Program-made: the position numbers and the translations under genes
Assembly (NCBI RefSeq): GCF_002551815.1
Contig: NZ_NVPR01000044.1
Location: 16,721-80,720, forward strand
Direction: 5' to 3'
Origin: Bacillus sp. AFS098217
GTDB taxonomy: Bacteria > Bacillota > Bacilli > Bacillales > Bacillaceae_G
Length of the DNA stretch: 64,000 nucleotides
In this document: positions 9,392-16,618 of the stretch, one piece after another
How positions within the stretch are numbered: position 1 is the first letter of the stretch
Layout of the letters: every line of letters starts with the position of its first letter
The notes under the pieces: generated by a model
Seen by the model: only the letters and a program-made list of their open reading frames with translations
The model's database searches: none
Told to the model about the DNA's origin: nothing

Positions 9392-9410
9392 CCTTAGCTT
9401 GATGGTGATG
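9392..9410 (-). repeat. Degenerate internal IS231-type end
   Basis: CCTTAGCTTGATGGTGATG matches the functional outer right end (10647-10665) at 15 of 19 positions and lies 74 bases upstream of the transposase start, where the IS's own end belongs. It is followed by TGGTAGGACCCC, resembling the IS231 target consensus. It looks like the original end of the IS, now bypassed by the outer end. Confidence 0.7.
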
Positions 9411-9515
9411 TGGTAGGACCCCTAGTACAATAAATAGTTTAATCTTACTTATATAGTATAATAGCTCTAACTATATCATAAAAATATTCTTTCCATGTAG
9501 AGTATTTCTCCATTT

Positions 9516-9938
9516 CTAAACCTCTTCCTGGGGCGGTTTTAAAGCTAACATTGCGCCAAAATACTGTGAAGCAGTAGTAAACGTAATAAACGCACAAAGC
9601 TCACTAATTTCTACGTCAGAAAGATACTCTTTTAAAACATTAAACGTAGCGTCTGATATATCCCCTTGTTGCTTTAAAAACACCTCTGCAAAGCCAACTG
9701 CAATAGATATTTTATTATTGAATAAATGGGGTTCAGGTTTTCCTTTTGCTTTACAATACTCACAACCATTACTTTGTGCTAAAGTTCGCCTTACTTGTTC
9801 TTTTAACTGAGAGGATAAATTCCCATCTTTCTCCAAAACTTCCCCCAATTGAGTCCATCCGTTCAATATATCTTTGTTATGTCCTAAAAGTTTTTGAAAA
9901 GGGGTCTCTCCGAATTTAGATTCATTAATTCTTGTCAC
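9516..9938 (-). CDS. Carboxymuconolactone decarboxylase family protein (mobile-unit passenger)
   Basis: A 140-residue AhpD-like protein. It has a classical core, KEQVRRTLAQSNGCEYCKAK, with a CxxC pair (CEYC) and a downstream histidine in KPEPHLF. Helical segments ISIAVGFAEVFL and EISELCAFITFTTASQYFGAML follow. It starts at GTG 9938 with AGGAGG seven bases upstream. It lies inside the IS231-type unit, divergent from an Lrp/AsnC regulator across about 120 bases, so that regulator probably controls it. A peroxidase or disulfide-reductase activity is plausible from the CxxC; the substrate is unknown. A selectable redox or detoxification benefit is an inference. Confidence 0.82.
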   Translation of the reverse strand: MTRINESKFGETPFQKLLGHNKDILNGWTQLGEVLEKDGNLSSQLKEQVRRTLAQSNGCEYCKAKGKPEPHLFNNKISIAVGFAEVFLKQQGDISDATFNVLKEYLSDVEISELCAFITFTTASQYFGAMLALKPPQEEV

Positions 9939-10060
9939 AGTTAATACCTCCTGGTAATATTTATAATATCAAATAAATTTATTCCATCACATTAAATTTA
10001 AAACTAGTTTCCTATTAATTTTTAAACAAATTAATGAAAATAGGAGGATTTCCCTTAAAA

Positions 10061-10501
10061 ATGAAAATAGATGATATTGATAAAAAAATATTAGAAGAAT
10101 TAAGCAAAAATAGTCGATTATCAATGAGTGAACTTGGAAGAAGAATCAATTTGTCTTCTCCATCTATAACAGAACGGGTAAGACAAATGGAGTCATTCGG
10201 AATAATAAAGAAGTACACCTTAGAAGTCGATTATGAAAAATTAGGACTTCCTATCCAATGTATAATAGAAGCAACAGTTAAAAACGGAGACTATAATTCT
10301 TTTAAGAAATATATTGAGGGTCTACCAAATGTAGAGTTTTGTTATCGAATTGCTGGAAACGCTTGTTATATGCTTAAAATGCAATTCGACACTTTTGCTA
10401 AAGCAGAAGAATTCATTGAAGCTGTAAATCCATATGCCCATACTGTAACACATTTCATTTTTTCTCAGGTCCAGACGAAATTAAGGATCAATTCAGACTG
10501 A
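10061..10501 (+). CDS. Lrp/AsnC family transcriptional regulator (mobile-unit passenger)
   Basis: A protein of about 146 residues. The N-terminal helix-turn-helix reads IDKKILEELSKNSRLSMSEL, then GRRINLSSPSITERVRQMES. The RAM ligand-binding domain begins near KKYTLEVDYEKLG and ends with AHTVTHFIFSQVQTKL. I chose ATG 10061 because residues from MKIDDIDKKIL match family N-termini; AGGAGG lies about 13 bases upstream, slightly far. An in-frame ATG at 10034 has no ribosome binding site. It is divergent from the CMD-like gene and is most likely its regulator. Both travel inside the IS231-type unit. Confidence 0.85.
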   Translation: MKIDDIDKKILEELSKNSRLSMSELGRRINLSSPSITERVRQMESFGIIKKYTLEVDYEKLGLPIQCIIEATVKNGDYNSFKKYIEGLPNVEFCYRIAGNACYMLKMQFDTFAKAEEFIEAVNPYAHTVTHFIFSQVQTKLRINSD

Positions 10502-10576
10502 CTTCTATAATGGTTGTTCAACTAACCTGTCCAACTAATATCTAGTTAACATAAGCTATCATTATTGGTAGTATCC

Positions 10577-10626
10577 AAAAAAATCTCACTTCTTATCTTT
10601 TTTCAGATAAGAAGTGAGATTTTTTG
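10577..10626 (+). terminator. Terminator of the Lrp/AsnC gene
   Basis: AATCTCACTTCTTATCT pairs with AGATAAGAAGTGAGATT across a short T-rich loop, followed by a T-run. It lies just inside the right end of the IS231-type unit. Confidence 0.9.
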
Positions 10627-10644
10627 TTTTGGGGGTGTTATAAA

Positions 10645-10665
10645 ATCCTTAAGTTGATGGGCATG
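10645..10665 (-). repeat. Functional right inverted repeat of the IS231-type unit
   Basis: The reverse complement is identical over 21 bases to the left end at 7754-7774, starting CATGCCCATCAACTTAAGGA. The match stops at base 22. Confidence 0.92.
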
Positions 10666-10676
10666 TATGGTGACCC
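10666..10676 (+). repeat. Right copy of 11-bp target duplication TATGGTGACCC
   Basis: Exact copy of 7743-7753. After it the sequence continues CTTTATGAACAG, which is the chromosomal flank of the Tn3 remnant. Confidence 0.92.
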
Positions 10677-10697
10677 CTTTATGAACAGTCTTTTCTA

Positions 10698-11258
10698 TTA
10701 CAAGCAGCAATTCTCATTTTTGTAAAGCGTGTTGTTTAAAATCTTGTTTACAAAATCTGCTTTAGCTTCACAATAACGATAAACGTCATATCGATAGTTC
10801 TCAGCCAATCGATATTTTAGTTCTTCGTATTCTTACCGCGCAGCCTCGTTAGTTGATAAATAATCCCGTAAAGCGACATGTTCTAAATACCCTTTCCCAT
10901 CCTTTGGGCAAACATAAAGATGGTACTTCATGAAATTATCTTCATTATTTCTTTGAAAAGCTTCACGTCCTTCAACTCCTAGATTACCTTGATGTTGATA
11001 GCCTTCTTTTTCTAATCGCTCTATAATGTCAGGTAACAAATCGTAACTCTCTATAATTACGTCAATATCAATAATTGGTTTTGCTGCTAATCCTTCAACA
11101 GAAGTACTTCCTACATGCTCAATTCTTGAAATTAAATCCCCGATACAGCTTTCAATCATCTTTTTGATTTTCTTAAATTCTGTTTTCCACTCAGGGTTAT
11201 ATGGCTTAATCTCTATTATTCTTGTTTTTTCAGCCATTGCCGTCGTCCTCCCCGTCAT
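10698..11258 (-). pseudogene. GrpB/DUF421-type nucleotidyltransferase-like gene, nonsense-interrupted
   Basis: The frame opens at ATG 11258 and encodes a GrpB-family protein: RIIEIKPYNPEWKTEFKKIK, then ISRIEHVGSTSVEGLAAKPI, then IDIDVIIES. After NEAAR it meets TAA at 10833-10835. The same frame then continues EYEELKYRLAENYRYDVYRY, CEAKADFVNKIL and on to a natural stop at 10698. Full length would be 186 residues, and the stop falls at codon 142. A single C-to-T change (CAA to TAA) explains it. Either it is a pseudogene or a shortened protein is made. The nucleotidyltransferase core (GSTSVEGL...DIDV) remains. Function is unknown in any case. Confidence 0.85.
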
Positions 11259-11383
11259 AATTTCATTTTTTTCCTAATAGGAATCTCAGTACATCGCTAT
11301 CAAACTAAAAAAGAATGCTTCCCCAAAACAATAAAATTAACAATTTCATTAGGAATAGTAAAGCAATTAATATAAATAACATA

Positions 11384-11424
11384 CAAAAACGCTTGGACAA
11401 ACTTAGAAATCCCAGCGTTTTCTT
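11384..11424 (-). terminator. Probable terminator of the GNAT gene
   Basis: Imperfect arms AAAACGCT and AGCGTTTT around GG/CC extensions. T-rich in the minus direction, about 65 bases beyond the stop codon. Confidence 0.6.
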
Positions 11425-11489
11425 ATTCCATGGTTAATTTTTATTAGGTAACAAATATCTCCCAGTTTAATATAGCTTTTTATTATAAA

Positions 11490-11957
11490 TTAATTATTTG
11501 ATAGAATAAAAAACTCCTTATCCAACCCCATCTTCTCCCAAAACTCTAAAGCTAGCTCATTTTCTAAATCGACATAAACATGGATCAAAGAAATATCCTG
11601 TTGGTTAAACCAATTCATTAAATCATCTACTAAGTTTTTAGCAACTTTTTGTCTTCGATACTCTGATGCTACATAAACTTCATCTACTTGACCATATAAT
11701 ATATCGCTAACTAAATCTTGTTTCACAGAAGCAATACCATAGCCAATAGTCTGATGGTTTTCATTAATTGCTACAAAAACTACACCATATTTCGATTGAA
11801 TATATTGTTCTATTTGCTCTTGGATAGCCTTCCTATCACTCTCATCTAGTTCACATTCTGCAGTTTCTATAGCATTTTTATTCCACAATTCTATAATTTC
11901 TTTTATGAATTCTTGATTAACTACATTACCTTTAAGTTGTTTGATACGTATGTTCAT
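11490..11957 (-). CDS. GNAT family N-acetyltransferase
   Basis: A 155-residue single-domain acetyltransferase. The acetyl-CoA signature is in VDEVYVASEYRRQKVAKNLV at residues about 90-110 (R/Q-x-x-x-A variant of RxxGxA), preceded by strand VVFVAINENHQTIGYGIA. The C-terminal LALEFWEKMGL is motif B. A GGAGAAAA-type site lies just before the ATG. The acceptor is not predictable. It stands alone, with a terminator downstream. Confidence 0.85.
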   Translation of the reverse strand: MNIRIKQLKGNVVNQEFIKEIIELWNKNAIETAECELDESDRKAIQEQIEQYIQSKYGVVFVAINENHQTIGYGIASVKQDLVSDILYGQVDEVYVASEYRRQKVAKNLVDDLMNWFNQQDISLIHVYVDLENELALEFWEKMGLDKEFFILSNN

Positions 11958-12017
11958 TCCTATTTTCTCCTTCTATTAGTTTTTCTGAATATAATTTTAT
12001 AAATTCTCTACAATGGA

Positions 12018-12060
12018 TAGGTTATTTCTTCTGCTGAAACACCTTAGTAATCGGCTAAAG
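12018..12060 (+). repeat. Duplicated gene tail plus terminator hairpin (relic)
   Basis: GGTTATTTCTTCT, CTGAAACACCTTAGTAAT and the following hairpin are a near copy, with about three changes over 45 bases, of the reverse complement of 16580-16635. There they are the last codons (VISSxETP stop) and the terminator of a small DUF gene. Here only this tail survives, on the plus strand, without its gene. The hairpin (ACACCTTAG with CTAAAGTGT) may still terminate transcription. Confidence 0.65.
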
Positions 12061-12114
12061 TGTTGTTTTATTTGAAGTTGTATTTTAAAACTGGTTTCTT
12101 TAAACCACCCATTC

Positions 12115-12570
12115 TTATAAGGTGTATTTTAATTTATAATCTTCGAGTACAGGTCTATCTGGCGGACTTATATTTTTTGGTAAATCATATAAAGAGAAAA
12201 ATTGAAGTTCAGTTGCCTCATCTTTGTCATGCCTTAAATAACCGTTATATTCTTTACATTCAAAAGCCGTCACAACATTATAAACTTCATCGCCATGAGG
12301 ATATTGATAATAAAAAGCTTCCCCTGAATATGTATGAATTAATGTAAGATTCTCAGCTGTTAGTCCTGTTTCCTCGAGTAATTCTCTACGAGCTACTTGT
12401 TCGAGTGTTTCTCCTAACTCCATAGAACCACCAATTAGTCCCCAGCACGCATTATCTTTTCGAAGTTGTAATAAAACTCGTTGCTCATTATCTATAACAA
12501 GTATACACGCCCCGACCATAATTAAAGGTCTACTTCCGACCAAATTACGCAAGTCCATCATATATCCCAT
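12115..12570 (-). CDS. NUDIX hydrolase
   Basis: A 151-residue protein with a complete Nudix box at residues 48-70: G-x5-E-x7-REL-x-EE-x-GL in the segment GSMELGETLEQVARRELLEE. The surrounding strands GACILVIDNEQRVLLQLRKD and CWGLIGG fit the fold, with a C-terminal EDYKLKYTL tail. It therefore hydrolyses a nucleoside diphosphate-linked substrate, not identifiable by eye. The start at 12570 has AAAGGAG eight bases upstream. Its 5' end overlaps the end of a truncated glyoxalase-like ORF by 13 bases, suggesting a deletion brought them together. Confidence 0.92.
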   Translation of the reverse strand: MGYMMDLRNLVGSRPLIMVGACILVIDNEQRVLLQLRKDNACWGLIGGSMELGETLEQVARRELLEETGLTAENLTLIHTYSGEAFYYQYPHGDEVYNVVTAFECKEYNGYLRHDKDEATELQFFSLYDLPKNISPPDRPVLEDYKLKYTL

Positions 12571-12719
12571 ACATATGTCTCCTTTGAGAATCTAGCGACA
12601 CATGTTTGATTTATTTGAAATTCATGAGGTGTTTCTTGTTTTAATAAAGTTTTATAGAAATCTAGATGAGATTGTAGGTTTGAAACATATATACGTGGTA
12701 CAACTGTTACTATATTCAT
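12558..12719 (-). pseudogene. Truncated VOC/glyoxalase-like gene
   Basis: From ATG 12719 (AAAGGATGG upstream) the frame encodes MNIVTVVPRIYVSNLQSHLD, then FYKTLLKQETPHEFQ, the first strand and helix of a VOC (glyoxalase/bleomycin-resistance) domain. It stops after 53 residues, inside the leader of the NUDIX gene. A normal protein has about 120-150 residues, so more than half is missing. The fragment is probably not functional; translation through it could couple to the NUDIX gene. Confidence 0.7.
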
Positions 12720-12963
12720 ATTACCCATCCTTTCAAACATAATATCCAATTATAACCATAATAATTTCCTTGTTATACAATTGTCAATTTTCTCAATTCT
12801 ATCACTCTTTATTTCTCACCAATGACGCTGTTAAAACAAAACAATAATTTATATAGTAAGATCCAAAATATTAATAATGTAAAAAGATCTTTTAGTAAAA
12901 ATAGACTAATATTTAAGTTATTATTCTTAATATTAACAAAATAAACTTATGATATGGATAAGA
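12720..12963. other. AT-rich intergenic gap
   Basis: Separates the minus-strand VOC fragment from the promoter of a small plus-strand gene. No ORF, repeat or RNA structure was seen. Confidence 0.5.
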
Positions 12964-12992
12964 TTGTCGGAATGGAGAAAATGGTATATAAT
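12964..12992 (+). promoter_or_regulatory. Sigma-A-type promoter for the 34-aa gene
   Basis: TTGTCG (12964-12969) and TATAAT (12987-12992) with a 17-base spacer, 58 bases before the start codon at 13051. Only two departures from consensus in the -35 box. Confidence 0.7.
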
Positions 12993-13050
12993 AGGCAGTA
13001 ACATTACTAGTAATTATTTTAGGTATTCCTAGAATAAAGGAGCGATACAT

Positions 13051-13155
13051 ATGAAAATTACTATTTATTTCGGAAGTCATGAAGATCAAGATGTACGTAC
13101 AATGGATTGTCATTTAGATGTAGAAGATGCAGAAGAACTGGTCTCTGTTTCATAA
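13051..13155 (+). CDS. 34-aa acidic small protein
   Basis: A short ORF with promoter (12964-12992), AAAGGAG seven bases upstream and a terminator at 13202-13229, so expression is well supported. The peptide begins MKITIYFGSHEDQD and ends VEDAEELVSVS; it is acidic, with a likely beta strand first. It could be the N-terminal remainder of a longer protein cut by a stop, since small B. cereus proteins with similar starts are often 60-70 residues. The nearby 70-aa gene at 14179 also starts with a beta strand followed by acidic helix. No function assigned. Confidence 0.6.
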   Translation: MKITIYFGSHEDQDVRTMDCHLDVEDAEELVSVS

Positions 13156-13201
13156 TATAAATTGCAAATAAAGTGGGTTGAACCCTCTTCTCGACTGCGT
13201 T

Positions 13202-13229
13202 AAGACACCTTATTATAGGTGTCTTTTTT
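13202..13229 (+). terminator. Terminator of the 34-aa gene
   Basis: AAGACACCT and AGGTGTCTT flank a 6-base loop followed by six T residues. Confidence 0.88.
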
Positions 13230-13341
13230 ATTGCTATTTTAGTGAAAAATCCTTTACTTTATAGTGATTAAATAGTAAAATATAGATATACGAACAAATG
13301 TTCTTTTTATTTTAATCGTACTTGAAGGGATGATTTTTACA

Positions 13342-14046
13342 ATGGCTCAAAATAAGCGCAGAGGAAGAAAAAAGCATACACCTACTATCTCAAATACAGG
13401 CTTTATTGGCTCTGTCTTTATTGATACATTGGAATTACAGAAAAAATCCTATTATTTCGCTCGAAAAAAGCTTCAAATTGTCCATCATGTATTAGATGGT
13501 CTTGCAGGAGCAACAAGTTCTTTATTTAAAGAGCATACTATTTCTGCACATATGTCTTGTGTGTATTTACATAAACAAAAGAAGATTGGTTTTGTTCTTT
13601 CAACAAAACCGTTTGAACAAGCAGATGGCATTGCTTATTTTAAAAATTATTTAATTGAAAAGAATTTTTATGGTGACAATGACCAAGAAGCAGAATATCA
13701 AGAAGTATTTAATACTGGATTTATTGGAGTTGTATTCGCGGACTTATCTAGTATTGATCGCTTTAACTTCGATTTTGAACTGAGCATGTTATCAAAATTG
13801 ATGAAGGATATGATTATTCCTGTTAAGGAACTCTTTTTACGTCATAACATTCCAGCTTATATCTCCACTTCTCATTTAGAAGAACAAAATAAACTAGGAT
13901 TTGTTTTATCTGTAAAACCTTATGATGAGCGTGCGGAAGCAGATTTATATTTTGAAACATATTTGAAAGAGCGCGGTTTATTTATTGGAGATGAAGAAGA
14001 CGATATTGATAAGATTGTCATTCGAAAAAAAGTCGAATTGTTATAG
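13342..14046 (+). CDS. Unrecognised protein with two tandem repeats
   Basis: A 234-residue soluble protein starting at ATG 13342 (AAGGGA 11 bases upstream). After a basic leader (NKRRGRKKHT) the sequence repeats itself. SNTGFIGSVFIDTLELQKKS matches FNTGFIGVVFADLSSIDRFN, and ISAHMSCVYLHKQKKIGFVL plus STKPFE matches IPAYISTSHLEEQNKLGFVL plus SVKPYD. Each unit is about 110 residues. It ends in an acidic then basic tail (GDEEDDIDKIVIRKK). I do not recognise the family. The duplication suggests a pseudo-dimer binding a symmetric partner. It has a terminator-like hairpin after it and no operon partner. Confidence 0.8.
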   Translation: MAQNKRRGRKKHTPTISNTGFIGSVFIDTLELQKKSYYFARKKLQIVHHVLDGLAGATSSLFKEHTISAHMSCVYLHKQKKIGFVLSTKPFEQADGIAYFKNYLIEKNFYGDNDQEAEYQEVFNTGFIGVVFADLSSIDRFNFDFELSMLSKLMKDMIIPVKELFLRHNIPAYISTSHLEEQNKLGFVLSVKPYDERAEADLYFETYLKERGLFIGDEEDDIDKIVIRKKVELL

Positions 14047-14077
14047 AAGTACAGGACACATTATAGTCCTGTGCTTC
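14046..14077 (+). terminator. Hairpin after the two-repeat gene
   Basis: GAAGTACAGGAC pairs with GTCCTGTGCTTC (one mismatch) around an 8-base loop, starting at the stop codon. The T-run is weak. Confidence 0.6.
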
Positions 14078-14178
14078 TATTTAAATGTCCATTTTATTCA
14101 AAATAAAAAGAGAGCATCCATGTCAGTCGATGCCCCATAGCAGTGGCTTAATTAAAAATAAAACTAGAAGACACGACC

Positions 14179-14391
14179 TCATAGTACTCTTGGTGTTGTA
14201 TTTCGCACTGTTGTATTCTTTTCTTTGATTTTTATATATGTAACGTGTCTTAAATTAATGATACATTCTCCGTCTTCAAACCATTTACTTTCTTCAATTT
14301 TATGAATCAACTCTGCACGACTTTCACTTTCTATCTCACACTTTTTGTATGTTTCATTTGTGAAATGAAAATATACTGAAAATTGCCCCAT
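14179..14391 (-). CDS. 70-aa hypothetical protein
   Basis: Starts MGQFSVYFHFTNETYKKCEI, with an AAGGCGGGAG-type site just upstream. The pattern is a beta strand, an acidic helix (ESRAELIHKIEESKWFE) and two more strands (GECIINLRHVTYIKIKEK), consistent with a small alpha/beta fold of the kind found in plasmid- and phage-borne hypothetical proteins. No family recognised. A terminator-like hairpin lies upstream at 14457. Confidence 0.65.
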   Translation of the reverse strand: MGQFSVYFHFTNETYKKCEIESESRAELIHKIEESKWFEDGECIINLRHVTYIKIKEKNTTVRNTTPRVL

Positions 14392-14456
14392 CTCTCTCCC
14401 GCCTTCTCAAATAAATAATTTGCTTATTTTGTGTATTTATTTTTAGTTAAATTAGC

Positions 14457-14490
14457 AAAAAAAGGACAGTTTAAAAAACGGTCCTTTTTT
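14457..14490. terminator. Bidirectional terminator
   Basis: AAAAAAGGAC and GTCCTTTTTT with additional pairing (GTTT/AAAC) in between. Lies between the DUF3189 gene (ending at 14580) and the 70-aa gene, and serves the former. Confidence 0.8.
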
Positions 14491-14579
14491 ATGTTTTAAA
14501 TTAAGAGCACTAAAAAAGTGATAATGTTTATAAGCACAAGAATAAAGGTTAAATACCCTTATAGCAAAGGGAGTTTAGC

Positions 14580-15083
14580 CTAAAAAGTTTCATTTTCTAA
14601 AATAACAACAGAATCATTAGTCATTCTTCCAGCTTCTTTTGTATAACTAACAAGTCGTTGTACATTATCACAACAAAGCTTTGCTCCCCATACGAGTAAT
14701 GGAACGCCAATAAAATCAATATGTAACCTTCTTGAAAATAAGCCTCCAAAAGTCATAGGAAGTGGCACTGTTGGTGATGTATTTGAAAAAATGATTTTTT
14801 CATTGTTGTGATATTGCTGTTGAAGAATTTCTCCTAAATTCTTCATAGCTGGAACAACTAACTTTGATGTTCCATGTCCTATTGTGTAAACTGGGTTTCC
14901 TCCTTCATCTCGTCCGTGAAAAATAATTTTTCCCATATCAGAAGTTTTAAGTTTATTGAAATAATCTACATTTAAAATTTCTTCTTTTGTTAATTTCCGA
15001 TCAGTTGGAAGTTTGTTCAAATGATATGCTGCTGCAAGTGAAGTTGTATGTGTTCCACCAAAGTCGGTATAAATAAAAATCAT
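14580..15083 (-). CDS. DUF3189 family protein
   Basis: A 167-residue protein beginning MIFIYTDFGGTHTTSLAAAY, a strand followed by a glycine/threonine loop reminiscent of a P-loop-like turn. FHGRDEGGNPVYTIGHGTSK is in the middle, and FIGVPLLVWGAKLCCDNVQR is near the end. These match the DUF3189 family of sporulating Firmicutes, which has no established function. AAGGGATGA precedes the ATG. It is followed by a terminator and preceded by the CcdC-type gene on the same strand 80 bases away. Confidence 0.82.
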   Translation of the reverse strand: MIFIYTDFGGTHTTSLAAAYHLNKLPTDRKLTKEEILNVDYFNKLKTSDMGKIIFHGRDEGGNPVYTIGHGTSKLVVPAMKNLGEILQQQYHNNEKIIFSNTSPTVPLPMTFGGLFSRRLHIDFIGVPLLVWGAKLCCDNVQRLVSYTKEAGRMTNDSVVILENETF

Positions 15084-15163
15084 TGTATCATCCCTTGTCG
15101 TAAACGTTCATTGTCTATTAGTATCACCGTTTTTACATTTACTAATCAAAGGAGGAACTACTT

Positions 15164-15679
15164 CTATCCCTTACTCGTTAATTCTTGATATTTTCTCCAA
15201 ATATAATATCTTCTACTAATGATAGTACCAAGCGTCATACATAAAAAAGCATTTGTCACAATTGTTAATGCATAATGTGTGTTACCTAAAAACATGCTTT
15301 GTTTAATAAAAATTTTTGCTCCTAAAATAACAAGAAGAAAAATGGTACTTACCCAATTTCCTTTCCGTAATACATGGCCCGTTTCACTATCCAATCGGAA
15401 TGTTAACAATCTCCCTCTTACCACACCGAGTCCTAAGCCAATTAAGAAGGTTGTAAGAAATATAATGCTTTCCCATAAGCTTAAAGCTCCCATATGCATA
15501 ATGGATTGAATGGTTACGTATAGAAGCAAAGCTGGAACAAGCCAAAGACGATTGACTTTTACTTTACGCTCTCTTCCTTGCAATAAAACAATGACAAGAA
15601 TAACAAGAATGATATCCATGCTTCTCCCCCAATTCCATACTGTAATATTAAAAATTATATTCAGCTCTAACCATTCCAT
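15164..15679 (-). CDS. CcdC/DUF1453-type membrane protein
   Basis: A protein of up to 171 residues with about five hydrophobic segments (IILVILVIVLLQG, LWLVPALLLYVTIQSIM, SIIFLTTFLIGLGLGVVRG, STIFLLVILGAKIF and ALTIVTNAFLCMTLGTII). The layout, and the motif GxGLGVVRGRLLTFRLDSETG between segments three and four, match the DUF1453/CcdC family linked by name to cytochrome c biogenesis in Bacillus. An internal ATG (MDIILVILV, about 20 residues in) could be the true start, since the first residues are poorly conserved in type. The role of the family is not well established. Confidence 0.8.
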   Translation of the reverse strand: MEWLELNIIFNITVWNWGRSMDIILVILVIVLLQGRERKVKVNRLWLVPALLLYVTIQSIMHMGALSLWESIIFLTTFLIGLGLGVVRGRLLTFRLDSETGHVLRKGNWVSTIFLLVILGAKIFIKQSMFLGNTHYALTIVTNAFLCMTLGTIISRRYYIWRKYQELTSKG

Positions 15680-15770
15680 ACTTTCGAAAACAGGGTAATA
15701 CCTTTTGATTATAAAAGATGAAAAAAAGCAATCATCAGACTGTAGGCTGATTTATAGAGCTTTGATATAT

Positions 15771-15803
15771 AAAAAAAGACGCTCATGTTGAGCGCCTTTT
15801 TCT
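15771..15803 (-). terminator. Terminator of the GNAT gene at 15850
   Basis: AAAAAGaCGCTCA and TGAGCGcCTTTTT around a 3-base loop; T-rich in the minus direction. Confidence 0.85.
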
Positions 15804-15849
15804 TGTTTCTTGAAGAAAATATTTGTTATTCCACCTATTAAAAGTTGGT

Positions 15850-16437
15850 TCAATTGAGTGTTTTTACAAAGCAAAAACATTCATGTACTCGCTTAAACTG
15901 TTTTTGTATATCTTCTCTATCTTTTCCAACATAGTGTGCAAATGCTTGAATCGGGAATAAGTTGGGTGTATTGCTTTTGAGTACTCCATTTACCTCTTTT
16001 TCCTCATCCATATATACGTGTAAATAGGAATCAGTGTTTAAAAATCCATTTTTTTCGTACCATTGATGTACCCACATATCATCCCTTGTCCAAGCTTCTA
16101 ATCGATTTAACTGATGTTTGATTGCTAATTTTTCTGCCTCATATAAAAGTCGATTCCCTATTCCTTGTCTACGAAAATCTGGATGGACAGCAATATGCCA
16201 AATCATACCACCAAGACCTATCCCTTTTGAACAAACTGTGCCTTCTTCTAATTCGTATTCAATATCAATTAATCCAACTATTTCTCCATCATGTACCGCC
16301 ACTAATTCGATAGCAGGATTCTCATATTTTTCTTTTTCTCTAAGAACATTGTCATAGTAAGCGGTATCTAAAAATGATAATGTTCGGCAACGTACCCATC
16401 CTGTTTCATCTTCTTGTTTATATTGTCGAATTTCCAT
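15850..16437 (-). CDS. GNAT family N-acetyltransferase
   Basis: About 195 residues from ATG 16437, which has GGAGG five bases upstream; a longer frame to 16497 has no such site. The GNAT core is VAVHDGEIVGLIDIEYELEE, then MIWHIAVHPDFRRQGIGNRL with the canonical R/Q-x-x-G-x-G (RRQGIG) acetyl-CoA loop, then NRLEAWTRDDMWVHQWYEKN. A C-terminal extension of about 50 residues (SNTPNLFPIQAFAHYVG...) is specific to this subgroup. Acceptor unknown. Confidence 0.88.
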   Translation of the reverse strand: MEIRQYKQEDETGWVRCRTLSFLDTAYYDNVLREKEKYENPAIELVAVHDGEIVGLIDIEYELEEGTVCSKGIGLGGMIWHIAVHPDFRRQGIGNRLLYEAEKLAIKHQLNRLEAWTRDDMWVHQWYEKNGFLNTDSYLHVYMDEEKEVNGVLKSNTPNLFPIQAFAHYVGKDREDIQKQFKRVHECFCFVKTLN

Positions 16438-16585
16438 AAAATCCTCCATAAAATAGCGTTTTAATATTCTTATTCCTCTAATATATTTCGATATCAATAT
16501 AAGAAGACCTTTTTATATTGCAAGGATATAAAAAGAATATGCACCAAACACACTTACAACTAGACAACTTTTTCTATTCAGTAAT

Positions 16586-16618
16586 AAAACAACACCTTAG
16601 CTAATTACTAAGGTGTTT
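16586..16618 (-). terminator. Terminator hairpin of the broken 84-codon gene
   Basis: AACACCTTAG (16591-16600) pairs with CTAAGGTGTT (16608-16617) around a 7-base loop. In the minus direction it overlaps the stop codon and is followed by GTTTTATT. Confidence 0.75.

Larger units (their letters stand above)
7754..10665. mobile_element. IS231-type transporter unit (transposase plus two passenger genes)
   Basis: This 2,912-bp unit is bounded by perfect 21-bp inverted repeats beginning CATGCCCATCAACTTAAGGA (7754-7774 and the complement at 10645-10665). It is flanked by a perfect 11-bp target duplication, so the whole segment moved as one piece. It contains an IS4-family IS231-type transposase (7882-9318), an internal degenerate end at 9392-9410, a carboxymuconolactone decarboxylase-like gene and a divergent Lrp/AsnC-type regulator with terminator. 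The target is the GGGGTCACC end of the Tn3 remnant, consistent with the known preference of IS231 for Tn4430 terminal repeats. This organisation matches a mobile insertion cassette/transporter IS. Confidence 0.88.

Noticed and set aside
12060-12347. Plus-strand 95-codon frame opposite the NUDIX gene
   Set aside because: It overlaps the NUDIX gene on the other strand, has no ribosome binding site and no protein-like pattern.
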